From NCBI GenBank assembly GCA_963575745.1, contig CAUYUJ010014257.1, positions 98,969 through 162,968 on the forward strand: a stretch of 64,000 bases of DNA, read 5' to 3'. The stretch is from Prorocentrum cordatum (taxonomy: Eukaryota > Sar > Dinophyceae > Prorocentrales > Prorocentraceae). This document shows positions 39,761-48,849 of this stretch, in pieces. Each line of letters begins with the position of its first letter. The first letter of the stretch is position 1. The position numbers and the translations under genes were made by a program. The notes beneath the pieces are model-generated. The model had not been told where the DNA came from. It did not search any database and saw only the letters and a list, made by a program, of their open reading frames with translations.

Positions 39761-41277
39761 TCTTGGCTCAAACTCGTTGCCACCCCAGGTTCCTGCGGAC
39801 CCTGTCGATGCTTCCGCAGCGGAGGCCCGTGGCGGCAGAGAGCAGTCGGCGGCGGACGCTGAGCCGCACTGCGGCGCCGACGCCAGCCGCCCCGCTCGAG
39901 GCAGGCCGCAGGCGCACGCGGGCGCTGAGCAGCCCTGGTCGCCGGCTGGATTCAGGAGGGCCGCCGCCAGCGCAGAGGTCCCGCACGCTGGACCAGAGGC
40001 GCGGGCTGGCCGCGAGGCTGGTGCTGGAGGGCGCCGCCCGACCGCCGCTGCAGAGCTCAGTGGAAGCTTGCTTGCAGCTGAGCCCTAGCGGACCACACCT
40101 GGCCGACCAGGCCGTCGCCGGCCACGGGGTTGCCGAGGTCGCGGCGGAGAGCGAGAGCATCGAGAGCAGCGACGTCGAGGAGCCGCCGGCTGCCGCGCGC
40201 TCCCGCAGGCGTCTGGAGACGCGCGGGGAGGCTCGGGTCAGGAAGGCGATCGAGGTGCTGGAGACCACAGAGGCGGGCAAGGGCGACGCGAAGCTGTGCA
40301 TCAGCTACCTCGAGAAGAGGACGGTGGGCGCAGGCGCCCTGGAGACCTACCGCCAGTGCGTGCTCGCATTCTGCGTCTGGGCCCGCTGCTGCCTCACAGC
40401 CCTGCCCGAGCTCAAGGAGCTGGACGGCCAGCTGGTCGAATATATGAACGAAGAGTTTTTGAAGGGCGTCAAGGCCTTGCGGGGCGAGAAGCTGCTCGCT
40501 GGGCTGATGTTCTTCCACCCGGACTTCGGCCGCCTGGGCGGTTTGCATCTCCCGAGGTCTTTGCGCTGCCTGAAAGGGTGGAAGAAGCTTTCGCCATCTC
40601 GATCTCGGAAGCCCTTGGTGTTCGCGATCTGGGCGGCGCTGGCAGTGGAGCTCTGCCGCCTGGGGGCGCCTCTGGTAGGCGCAATGGTGCTAATCATGGT
40701 GGAGTGCTACCTTCGGCCGGGGGAGATGCTGAGCCTCACGAGCGATTCATTTCTGGCACCGGCGGAGCATGCAGTACAGATCTGGGTCGTATGGCTTTTT
40801 CCAGAAGCTGGGGTGGCTCGGAGCAAGGTGGGGTCAGCAGACGATACCATTCCTTGCGACTCAGGACGGTGCCCGTGGATGTGTCACATCTTCAAAGCTC
40901 TGAAGGACCGCCAGTCATCCCGGCCCCTCCTGGATTTGAGCTACCCGCAGTTCCTGTGCCTCTTCCGGAGAGCGGCCACGAACATCGGAGTCGACGTCGT
41001 CCCATACCAAGGCCGTCACAGCGGAGCATCGCTGGATCGGGCCACGGGGCGACGCTTTCTGGAAGAGGTTCAGAAAAGAGGGCGATGGGCTGCGATGAGT
41101 TCGGTGAAAAGATACGAAAAGTCAGGACGACTGAACGAGAGCTGGGAGAAGCTGAGCGACGCCTCCAAGGCGCACTGCGCTGCAGCGGCCAACCTCCTGC
41201 AAGAGGTATTGCTGCTGGGGCGCCCCGCGCTTGCGCCGCCGTTCGGCGGCCGAGAGGGCTGTCGCGGGCTCCGCTGA
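39646..41277 (+). CDS. Tyrosine recombinase (integrase of DIRS-order element)
   Basis: 543 codons. About 200 low-complexity residues precede an N-terminal SAM-like region (KGDAKLCISYLEKRTVGAGA, TYRQCVLAFCVWARCC). Catalytic core: ECYLRPGEMLSLTSDSF (Arg I), VPYQGRHSGASLDRATGR (box II, with H-S-G in place of H-x-x-R), KRGRWAAMSSVKRYEKSGR (Trp/His position and the Tyr nucleophile). Role: inserts the circular cDNA by site-specific recombination at sites in the split repeats. The upstream end overlaps the RNase H tail. The core looks intact. Confidence 0.8.
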   Translation: MLETSSLLFVGFRLSSSLATREVEYSFLLMMHKRPSLPILAQTRCHPRFLRTLSMLPQRRPVAAESSRRRTLSRTAAPTPAAPLEAGRRRTRALSSPGRRLDSGGPPPAQRSRTLDQRRGLAARLVLEGAARPPLQSSVEACLQLSPSGPHLADQAVAGHGVAEVAAESESIESSDVEEPPAAARSRRRLETRGEARVRKAIEVLETTEAGKGDAKLCISYLEKRTVGAGALETYRQCVLAFCVWARCCLTALPELKELDGQLVEYMNEEFLKGVKALRGEKLLAGLMFFHPDFGRLGGLHLPRSLRCLKGWKKLSPSRSRKPLVFAIWAALAVELCRLGAPLVGAMVLIMVECYLRPGEMLSLTSDSFLAPAEHAVQIWVVWLFPEAGVARSKVGSADDTIPCDSGRCPWMCHIFKALKDRQSSRPLLDLSYPQFLCLFRRAATNIGVDVVPYQGRHSGASLDRATGRRFLEEVQKRGRWAAMSSVKRYEKSGRLNESWEKLSDASKAHCAAAANLLQEVLLLGRPALAPPFGGREGCRGLR

Positions 41278-41996
41278 GCTCGCAGCTGGCCGCGGCTTCC
41301 GCACCGTATCAGCTGGATCTTTTTTCTGGTGGAGGCGGGATTGGAGGCTTCGCCAAGCGACTTGGTTTCAATTCAGTGTCTTTGGACCTGCGAAATGGGG
41401 GGGACCAGGATGTGTGCAGCGCCAATAATCTAGATGCGATTCTCGCCCACTTTAAGGCCGGGCTCATCAGAGCAGTTACGCTGGCACCTCCCTGTTCTTC
41501 TTTCCCTCTTGCTCGTAACAGGTATCCTGTCAGAAGTGCGCAATGCCCAGAGGGTCTGCCATCCCTGCGTCCAAACGACCAGACCGCAGTCAGCATAGGT
41601 AACCTCTGTAAGCGTGTGGCCGTGTACATCGTTCGGTTGTGCCATGTCTCCGGAGTCCCGTTCGCGTTGGAGAACCCTCAGACCTCTTACATGTGGCGAT
41701 GCCAAGATATCGTGAAGTATGTTTTGAGCCGTAGCCGTACTCTGGATTTGCACCAGTGCGCCGTCGGATCCAGGTGGCGAAAGGCGACCAAGCTGGCCCT
41801 GGGATGTGTCACGGAGGCAGGGGACTTCGTCCTTGCCTACCCGGGAGCCGTACGTTGCCGAGGCAAACACGGATACTGTTCCTTCAGGCCTGGTCATAAG
41901 CACGTCGTCCTAGAGGGAAAGGCTATGACCTTGAGAGCCGCTGCGTACCCTTCTCGCTTCGCTCGGTGGCTGTGCACTGTCTTGCTCGACCTGTGA
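41085..41996 (+). CDS. Methyltransferase-like domain (C5-type fold) at 3' end of element
   Basis: Open in the -1 phase relative to the recombinase, with an in-phase Met at 41085 (304 codons); the recognisable domain starts at about 41310. LDLFSGGGGIGGFAKRLGF (41313-) matches motif I of C5-cytosine methyltransferases, APPCSSFP (41484-41507) sits where motif IV has the catalytic Cys, and FALENPQTSYMW (about 41665-41700) where motif VI has E-N-V. Tail RGKHGYCSFRPGHKHVVLEG may be the target-recognition part. DNMT capture by dinoflagellate retrotransposons is described in the literature (de Mendoza and colleagues), but this domain differs in motif VI, and classic DIRS methyltransferases are of the adenine type. 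Activity is unproven. Confidence 0.65.
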   Translation: MGCDEFGEKIRKVRTTERELGEAERRLQGALRCSGQPPARGIAAGAPRACAAVRRPRGLSRAPLSSQLAAASAPYQLDLFSGGGGIGGFAKRLGFNSVSLDLRNGGDQDVCSANNLDAILAHFKAGLIRAVTLAPPCSSFPLARNRYPVRSAQCPEGLPSLRPNDQTAVSIGNLCKRVAVYIVRLCHVSGVPFALENPQTSYMWRCQDIVKYVLSRSRTLDLHQCAVGSRWRKATKLALGCVTEAGDFVLAYPGAVRCRGKHGYCSFRPGHKHVVLEGKAMTLRAAAYPSRFARWLCTVLLDL

Positions 41997-42114
41997 ACAA
42001 AGGTGATCCGTATGTGGCAGTAATATTTTTCACATACTGAGGTTGACGCCTTCCCCAACGCCGGTGAAGGGTCTATACCGCTACGCTGAGAACTTCGGCT
42101 TTGCGAATATGTTG

Positions 42115-42199
42115 GAGTGGTTTCGCCGTTTGCACGACTCGATTATCTGGTCGCGACCATATGGTAACAGGGTTCACCACTGAAAAGACGTCAGAGCAT
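42115..42199 (+). repeat. Split direct repeat B1
   Basis: 85 bp, repeated at 42366-42450 with five substitutions. It includes the palindrome GGTCGCGACC (42149-42158) overlapping CCATATGG. Separated from A2 by five bases, as expected for the B1-A2 junction that forms the recombination core. Confidence 0.9.
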
Positions 42200-42204
42200 G
42201 GTTA

Positions 42205-42288
42205 TGCGTTGCACGTGATTGCTTTGAGGTTCTTTATATGTTGCAGCCCTCCAGCAGCCCCCATATCGCTGCTGGGGCTCAAGCTTTC
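42205..42288 (+). repeat. Split direct repeat A2
   Basis: Second copy of the 84-bp A repeat, hairpin arms at 42251-42258 and 42268-42275. The 77 bp between A2 and B2 are pyrimidine-rich (ttaaccttcttcactccctc) and have no counterpart elsewhere in the window. Confidence 0.9.
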
Positions 42289-42365
42289 CCACCCTCAGCC
42301 ACCCTGGACCTGCCCTATATAGCGCGCGCCCCTTTTTAACCTTCTTCACTCCCTCCTCTCGTACA

Positions 42366-42450
42366 GAGTGGTTTCGCCGTTTGCACGACTCGATAACCTG
42401 GTCGCGACCATATGGTATCAGAGTTCACCACTGAAAATACGTCAGAGCAT
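42366..42450 (+). repeat. Split direct repeat B2
   Basis: Second copy of the 85-bp B repeat with the same GGTCGCGACC palindrome (42400-42409). Marks the 3' end of the element. Confidence 0.9.
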
Positions 42451-43650
42451 AGCATTTCCGCCCTTGTTCAACAAACACTTCTCTTACAGGCAAGCAAGCG
42501 CCCTCCCTATCTTCCCTCCTCCGTATCATCCCTTGCCATTGCCTGTTCATTCACAAAGAGTTCTCTTGGAGCCTGGGGACTTCCGGGGACCTATGGGGAC
42601 CCTGGAGGCGTCAAAAATGTGGCTCCGGAAATTTCTCAATTCGATAGCATTCCCTTTTGTCTCAACGCAGATTTCGTTTGGAGACAGGCAAATGTCCTCT
42701 CCCTCGCCGCTCTGCGCTGGGGCTTCCGGGGACGACAGGAAACTACCAAAACGAGGAAAACAATCGAACGACCGAACAAGATCTGCCTTCTCCGAGCAAA
42801 TGAGCCCTTCGGCACCACCCAGAAATCGCCGCAGGCTCCAGACATGCGAGACCCCACAATTCAAAATTCAACTGCATTTCCAAATTTTCCGGCCCAGAAT
42901 GTACAACTCCCCCCTGTCTTCCCTTGAGTGGACGTCCCCTATTATTCTCCCTCCTCAATCCCTGCTGGGGCCGGGGCCTCCTTGCAGGTAAGCAAGGAGG
43001 TTGTGGACGGGGTGGCCAGACGGGAGAAAGTGCGGGGGGGAAGAAAAGGAATGGACGGATAAGGACAAGAGAATAGGGAGGGGGACGAGGACGAGAACGA
43101 AGAGGAGAAAACAGGACGACGATGACAGCGACGAAGACGGCGGCGGCGACGACGACAACGACACGAAATGATATTGTCACATTCGCAACGCAGAAAACAT
43201 CGATGTGTATGACTTGTCGAGTCCGTCCCGGTTCAAGACCATGCCCCTGAGGACACCCCTCGCTTAGTAATCCTGGACACCGGTCGGGGCCAGGCCACCG
43301 CCGCGGTGGTTCAGATTACTTGCAACGGATGGCTTCAGCGCAAAATGGACTCAACTGTCATATACATCCCACTACTCGGGCGAACATGACGAGAAGGAGG
43401 AAGAAAAGGAGGACAGGGGAAGAGGCAAACGCAGCACTGGAAGGGAGTTGGACGGAGAGGAGGACCATGCCCTCTACCTCCGGCTTGTGCCCTTATCGTG
43501 GTGCGGAGGCGCGGCCTGCTCGCCCCCTTGAGCCTCATCCTCCACCTCCTCATCATCGTATTTGTTTGTCCTCCTGGTCCCCCGTCCTGATCCGAACAGC
43601 CTGGAGATCTCCGGGAGCCTCCGTCCACAGGAGGCGTATGTGACGCCCCC
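42451..43650. other. No convincing gene
   Basis: Past the element's 3' repeat the DNA is Pro/Ser-rich in translation and domainless. At 42995-43160 it becomes purine-rich (gagaagg, gacgacgac). Short frames at 43320-43640 show nothing recognisable. Confidence 0.5.
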
Positions 43651-43654
43651 TCGA

Positions 43655-43900
43655 GGGCGCGATCTGCGCGAGGGGCGCCCCGAAATCGACAAGGCGCCGC
43701 CGTGTGAACCCATCCACTGGGGCCGTCGGTGAGGCTCCCTGTGGGGCCACGAATCGTGCGAGGGGTGTGCCGAAATGGGGCGGAACCGCGATGCGGACAC
43801 TGCCACTGGCGCCCTCGGTGGAGCTACCCATGGGGCCACGAAGCGTGTGAGGGGTGTGCCGAAATGGGGGTGGAACCGCATGCGGACACTGCCACTGGGG
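43655..43900. repeat. ~90-bp tandem repeat abutting an assembly gap
   Basis: Units share gccgaaatgggg(g/c)(t)ggaaccgc, gatgcggacactgccactgg and ggggccacgaa. Landmarks at about 43681, 43772 and 43861 give a period near 90 bp. The last unit runs straight into the N gap, suggesting that the assembler collapsed a longer array. Confidence 0.85.
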
Positions 43901-44000
43901 NNNNNNNNNNNNNNNNNNNNNNNNNNNNNNNNNNNNNNNNNNNNNNNNNNNNNNNNNNNNNNNNNNNNNNNNNNNNNNNNNNNNNNNNNNNNNNNNNNNN
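43901..44000. other. Assembly gap (100 N)
   Basis: Exactly 100 N, the usual placeholder for a gap of unknown size. Sequence on either side need not be contiguous. Confidence 1.
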
Positions 44001-44132
44001 GACCCCCCCCCCGCGCTGGAGCGTTCACTGAATTGCGTGGATAATTCGCCGGATCCCGACCCCCTTAGAGCGAAGCTTGAGCGAGCTCAAGCCCACGCTT
44101 TCAGAAACTCACACGCCGGATCGGCGGATTCG

Positions 44133-44720
<588 letters not shown>

Positions 44721-44764
44721 CCGCGCCAGTGGATGGCCCTTAATACACAAAAGGAGGGCGTGCT

Positions 44765-44990
44765 CGCAGAACCCCCCCCCCCTCCCCCCCTTCAAAGGGG
44801 GAGTGAGATTTTCGACCCCTCCCCTCCCCCCCTTTAGGAAGGGGGTCCGAACCCCCCCCCCCCTCCCCCTCTTGAACGGGGGGGGGGTTCCGGACCTCCC
44901 CCCCCCTCCCCCCCTTGGCGCTGGAGGGGGGGGGGTTCGACCCCCCCCCCCCTCCCCCCTTTGCGCCGAACAAGGGGCTGGGGAGGGGGC
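44765..44990. repeat. C-run/G-run block
   Basis: Runs of 8-13 C alternate with (G)n and short spacers (ttcaaaggggg, cttgaacggggg, ttggcgctggaggggg). Neighbouring C and G runs can pair as hairpins or form quadruplexes. Related blocks occur at 46540-46670 and 57880-57985. Confidence 0.85.
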
Positions 44991-44999
44991 CCATCAGTT

Positions 45000-46435
45000 A
45001 GCGAGTGGGGAGTAGAGTGTTCGGAGTAGCGATTGGTGAGTTGTGGGTATTTGATAGTGAGTTGTGCGCAGCGAGACGTGAGTGGTGAGTAGTGAGTAGT
45101 GGATCATGGGTAGTGGTAGTAGTGAGTAGCGCGTAGAGACTAGTGAGTAGTGAGTAGTGCGTAGTGGGTAGTGAGTAGTGGAAAGGAAGTAGTGAGTAAG
45201 GAATTGTGAGTAGTGAGTAGGGACGAGTGAGTAGTGTGTAGTGAGAAGTGCATAGTGAGTAGTAAGCAGGGAGTAGGGATGAGGGAGTAGACAGTAGCGA
45301 ATAAGAAGGAGTGAGTTGTGAGTGGTGAATAGTGGGTATTGCGCAGTGAGTACAGAGTAGTGAGTGGTGGGTGGTGAGTAGCGAGTAGCGAGTAGCGATT
45401 AGGGAGTAGCGAGTAGGGAGTAGCGAGTAGTGAGTAGCGAGTAGCGAGTAGGGCGTTGTAAGTAGTGAGGAGGGAGTAGTCAGGAGTCACTAGTGAGATA
45501 GTGAGTAGGGAGTAGTGCGCAGCGAGTCGGGAGTAGCGAGTAGTGAGTAGTGAATAGTGAGTAGTGAGTTGTGAGTAGTGGTTAGGGAGGTAGTGAGTAG
45601 TGAGTAATGAGTAGTGAGTTGGGAGTGTGAGTAAGGAGCAGGTCGTATTGAGTAGTGAAAAGAGGGAGCGCAGTGAGTAGTGAGTAGTGGGTAGCGAGTC
45701 GGGCGTAGTGAGTAGTGAGTAGTGAGTACTTTGTAGGGAATAGGGAGTAGCGAGTAGCGAGTGAGTAGCGAGGAGGGAGTAGTCAGGAGTCACTAGTGAG
45801 TAGTGAGTAGGGAGTAGTGCGCAGCGAGTCGGGAGTAGCGAATAGTGAGTAGTGAATAATGAATAGTGAGTTGTGAGTAGTGATTAGGGAGTTAGTGAGT
45901 AGTGAGTAATGAGTAGTGAGTTGGGAGTGTGCGTAAGGAGTAGGTCGTAGTGAGTAGTGAATAGAGGGAGCGTTGTGAGTAGTGAGTAGTGGGTAGCGAG
46001 TCGGGCGTAGTGAGTAGTGAGTAGTGAGTACTGTGTAGGGAGTAGGGAGTCGCGAGTAGCGAGTAGTAGATTGTGAGTAGTGAGTTGTGGGCAGTGAGCA
46101 GTGAGTAGTGAAGTGTGAGCAGTGAGTAATGGATAGTGGTTAGTGGATAGTGAGTAATGATCTGTGATCTAGTGAGTAGTGGGTAGTGAGTTGTGTTTAT
46201 TGAGTAGTGAGTTTTGAGTAGTGGGTAGTGAGTAGTGAATAGTTTGTAGTGAGAAGCGAGCATGGAGTAGAGAGTAGGGAGCAGAGGGTAGTGCGTCGTG
46301 GGTAGTGAGTCGTGGGTAGTGAGTCGTGAGTCGTGAGTAGTGAGTAGTGAATAGTGAGAAGTGACTAGTGAGTAGCGAGTAGTGAATTGTGGGTAGTGAG
46401 TAGTGTGTAATGAATAGTGAGTGCTGTTTGGGGCT
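45000..46435. repeat. Heptamer minisatellite GTGAGTA with ~303-bp higher-order repeat
   Basis: Nearly 1.4 kb of GTGAGTA/GCGAGTA/GGGAGTA variants. A larger unit is visible: the string caggagtcactagtgag occurs at 45481 and 45784, and the following ~280 bp (agtgcgcagcgagtcggg, ggtcgta, agagggagcg, gcgagtcgggcgtag) agree in the same order. No coding sense. Confidence 0.95.
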
Positions 46436-46690
46436 AGAGTTTGGGTTTGGGTTTAGAATTGGGGGTTAGGGTAAAGGTGAATATTAGTGTTAGGGGTGGT
46501 AGGGGTCGGGTTCCGGAGACCGGGGGCGCCGTGGCGAAACGGGGGGGAGGAGGGGGGGTCGAATTTGGCGGCCAATGGGGGGAGGGGGGGGGTCGGACCC
46601 CCCCTCCCGTTTAAAAGGGGGGGAGGGAGGGTTCCCTGACGACGGACTGGGAAGGGGGGGGGGGTCCGTGATGTTTCGGATCCATTACCA
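46433..46690. repeat. Telomere-like G/T sequence then G-run block
   Basis: At 46436-46481 a run tttgggtttgggtttag and gggggttagggt resembles degenerate TTTAGGG-type repeat. It is followed by (G)n blocks around 46540-46665 that share ccctgacgacgga.tggga with the block at 57.9 kb. No gene. Confidence 0.6.
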
Positions 46691-46839
46691 TTTTGTTTGT
46701 TCATCTTTTTCGGTATATGTATTGTTACACATACTTGGGTCGTTCTAATTGCGCCATACCCCCTCCCTCCTCACCCTTTCCCCGGTGGTATCGGCCTCGT
46801 GGCTGGGACAAAGCTAGGGGTGATTCGAGCATTGCCAAC

Positions 46840-47270
46840 TCCCTCCTGGCATTGGTGTTCCTATCCTTATCATCTTCGCCTGTCCTGTTATGCTCCCTCA
46901 TTATTCCTTGCTTGCTCTTCGACGTCCCCTCCTGATGCTTCTCCTCTTCTTGCCTCACTATCTTCGTCTTTCCTACACTTCCCCATCTTGTTCAATCACT
47001 TCTTTCGAACGCTGCCATCCTCCAGGGGGCGTCGGCGGAACTTGCGCGGATGCTGGTGGAGGTAAGTGCTAATAATCGCTTCCCGACGGGGGCGCAAGCT
47101 TCTGCGGCAAACTTTGGATTTCCAGCCCCCTGGCCATTGGTATTTATCCTTCTCATCTTCGCCTGTCCTGTTTGTTTTCCTTTTGGCCCTCTTGTCGCAC
47201 GACGTCCCCTCCTGACTCTTCTCCTCTTCTTGCTTCATATTCTTCTTAGTTCTTGCACTTATACCTTGTT
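46840..47270. repeat. Tandem duplication, period about 283 bp
   Basis: The segment around tcatcttcgcctgtcctgtt at 46870 recurs at 47153, followed in both by cgacgtcccctcctga and cttctcctcttcttgc. Copies have diverged by substitutions and small indels. The copies contain short hydrophobic frames without recognisable domain. Confidence 0.8.
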
Positions 47271-47401
47271 CTCCCTCTGCGTATCCTCTTCTGTAGCCGA
47301 TTGGGCTCCAGGTATTTTGGCATGTCGCCGACGTGGTTGCCGTGCCCGGCCCGAGGGGCACGGGGCCCCAAAGGGTGCCACCGTGCCAACTGTAGGGCGA
47401 G

Positions 47402-48840
47402 ATGGGTCGCCCCTCTGTCGGCAACGTGTCGGCGAGCGGAGGGAAGGCGCAGCCGAGCGTCAGGTCGGAGGACTCCGGCGCGGCGCCCGCGCGTGACGAC
47501 GAGGTGGACAGGTTGGTCGCCTCTGCAAGCGCCACGGCGGTAACCTCAGTGGAAAAGCTGTACGGGCGCAGCGAGGTTGGTGCCGAACCTTTTGGTCGCG
47601 TCCTTCTTCGTCCACCCCGAGTGGCTGACGCACCGCGGTGGCGAGGCGTCGCGCGAGCTCAACTCCGCCGACTTGGAGTTCCGCGCGCTTCTCCACGACT
47701 CCAGAAAAGGTGCCCCTGGCTCCGGTGCTCCGGAGAATCCTGCTCGCCAGGGTTTGGTTCAACAGCGAGGGCTTGCTCCGGGAAGCGCCGGCAACTTACG
47801 AGGAAAGCTCGGGGCAAGCCTTCGTGGGGGCAGGTGCTTCGACGAGAGTCCTTTCGCCTCGGTGGTAAACGGCGCCACCATCAGGCAGGCCTGCGCAGGG
47901 TGCCAAAGGACCTTCTGAAAACGCGGAGCGCGCGCGGCAGGCGGGCCAGAGAGGGGCGCGCAAGCAGAAGCAAGTGATGGCCAAGTACGTCTCCGAACTC
48001 ATGCGCAAGAGCCGCTCCACGACGGCTGCGCGGCAGTTGGAGACAGGGGCAGCCGCTCGGCGACGTGCTCGAGAAGACGGTGCTCGTGCACACCGCGTGG
48101 CGCAGGATGCTGATGTCTCGCGACTTGGCTGTTGTCCGTCCGAAGGCGGCCTGCGGGTTCGCCCTGGCGGAGAGCGACTTTGCGGGGGAGGGCGCAGAGG
48201 CGGTCCCTTGGGAGGAGGAAAACAATGCAGGTCGGATCTCTCGGCGTTCCCCCCCTGTTCATCTACGAGAGAAATCAACAGGATGGGGGGCGGGGAAGGG
48301 CCTAGAGAGCCGACCTGCGTTGTCTTTCCCCTCCCATACTCCGCCGGTGCGCCGCGCGCGACCGCGACGATTCGAAGCGCCTCCGAGCCCTGCTACAGCT
48401 GGTGGAGCCGAGACTGGTTGACCCGAGCTCGTGGGCGGGGGAGTTCACGATCTCGCGCCTCGAGGGCCTCTGCTGCGAGCTCAGGCGGTGGGAGGACAGG
48501 GCTGACAAGGAGAAGGGCCGCCTCAGGACTGCCAGCGACATGGCGGTGAGGGCGCGGCTGAGGCGCCGGGGCGGGCTGCTCTCTCTCCCCGACGGGCACT
48601 TGGGCTTGCGCCTTAGGCCGAAGCCCTCTGACGCCTTCCAGGCGGTTGGCGCGGTTCTGGCGCGACAGCGGGCGACCTGGGGGCCGGGGCGAGGGGCCGC
48701 TCGCGGCAGGGAAAAGGCGACGCTCGGGGAAGGCGGAGGGCGGGGCGGGGCGAGGGCGGCAAACGCGCGCGACGGCAATTGCAAGCGGCGCAAAGATGAG
48801 CAACTAAATGTGGCGTTCCTCACTGCTGGACTCCTGGCTC
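47402..48840 (+). pseudogene. Decayed coding sequence upstream of transposase
   Basis: Several overlapping plus-strand frames look protein-like only in pieces: VASFFVHPEWLTHRGGEAS and SADLEFRALLHDSRK (47577-47700), VPLAPVLRRILLARVWFNSE (47710-), KYVSELMRKSRSTTAARQLE (47975-), MLEKTVLVHTAWRRMLMSRD (48065-), then LRALLQLVEPRLVDPSSWAG and ISRLEGLCCELRRWEDRADK (48380-48510). Phase changes every 100-300 bp. Probably the N-terminal part of the DDE transposase gene or a neighbour; no domain named. Introns may explain part of the breaks. Confidence 0.4.
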
Positions 48841-48849
48841 AAGCTCAAA

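Larger units (their letters stand above)
35438..42450 (+). mobile_element. Tyrosine-recombinase retrotransposon with split direct repeats (DIRS order, PAT/Ngaro-like)
   Basis: Terminal organisation is A1 (35438-35521), internal coding region, B1 (42115-42199), A2 (42205-42288), B2 (42366-42450). A1/A2 agree at 82 of 84 positions and B1/B2 at 80 of 85. This A1...B1-A2...B2 layout is the split direct repeat structure of PAT/Ngaro-type elements, which replicate through a circle and integrate with a tyrosine recombinase. The internal region encodes gag-like, RT/RNase H, tyrosine recombinase and methyltransferase-like domains in that order, matching the structure. Size about 7.0 kb. A few phase breaks exist, but the high repeat identity suggests a fairly recent insertion. 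Confidence 0.85.

Noticed and set aside
39764-39780. Possible relict of the dinoflagellate spliced leader (cccatcttggctcaaa)
   Set aside because: The match is partial and lies within a conserved RNase H coding stretch, so coincidence is likely.
42311-42320. TATATA-like box between repeats A2 and B2
   Set aside because: Too short, and dinoflagellate promoters are not known to use a canonical TATA box.
45000-46435. CRISPR-like array
   Set aside because: Units are 7 bp without unique spacers; a minisatellite in a eukaryotic genome.
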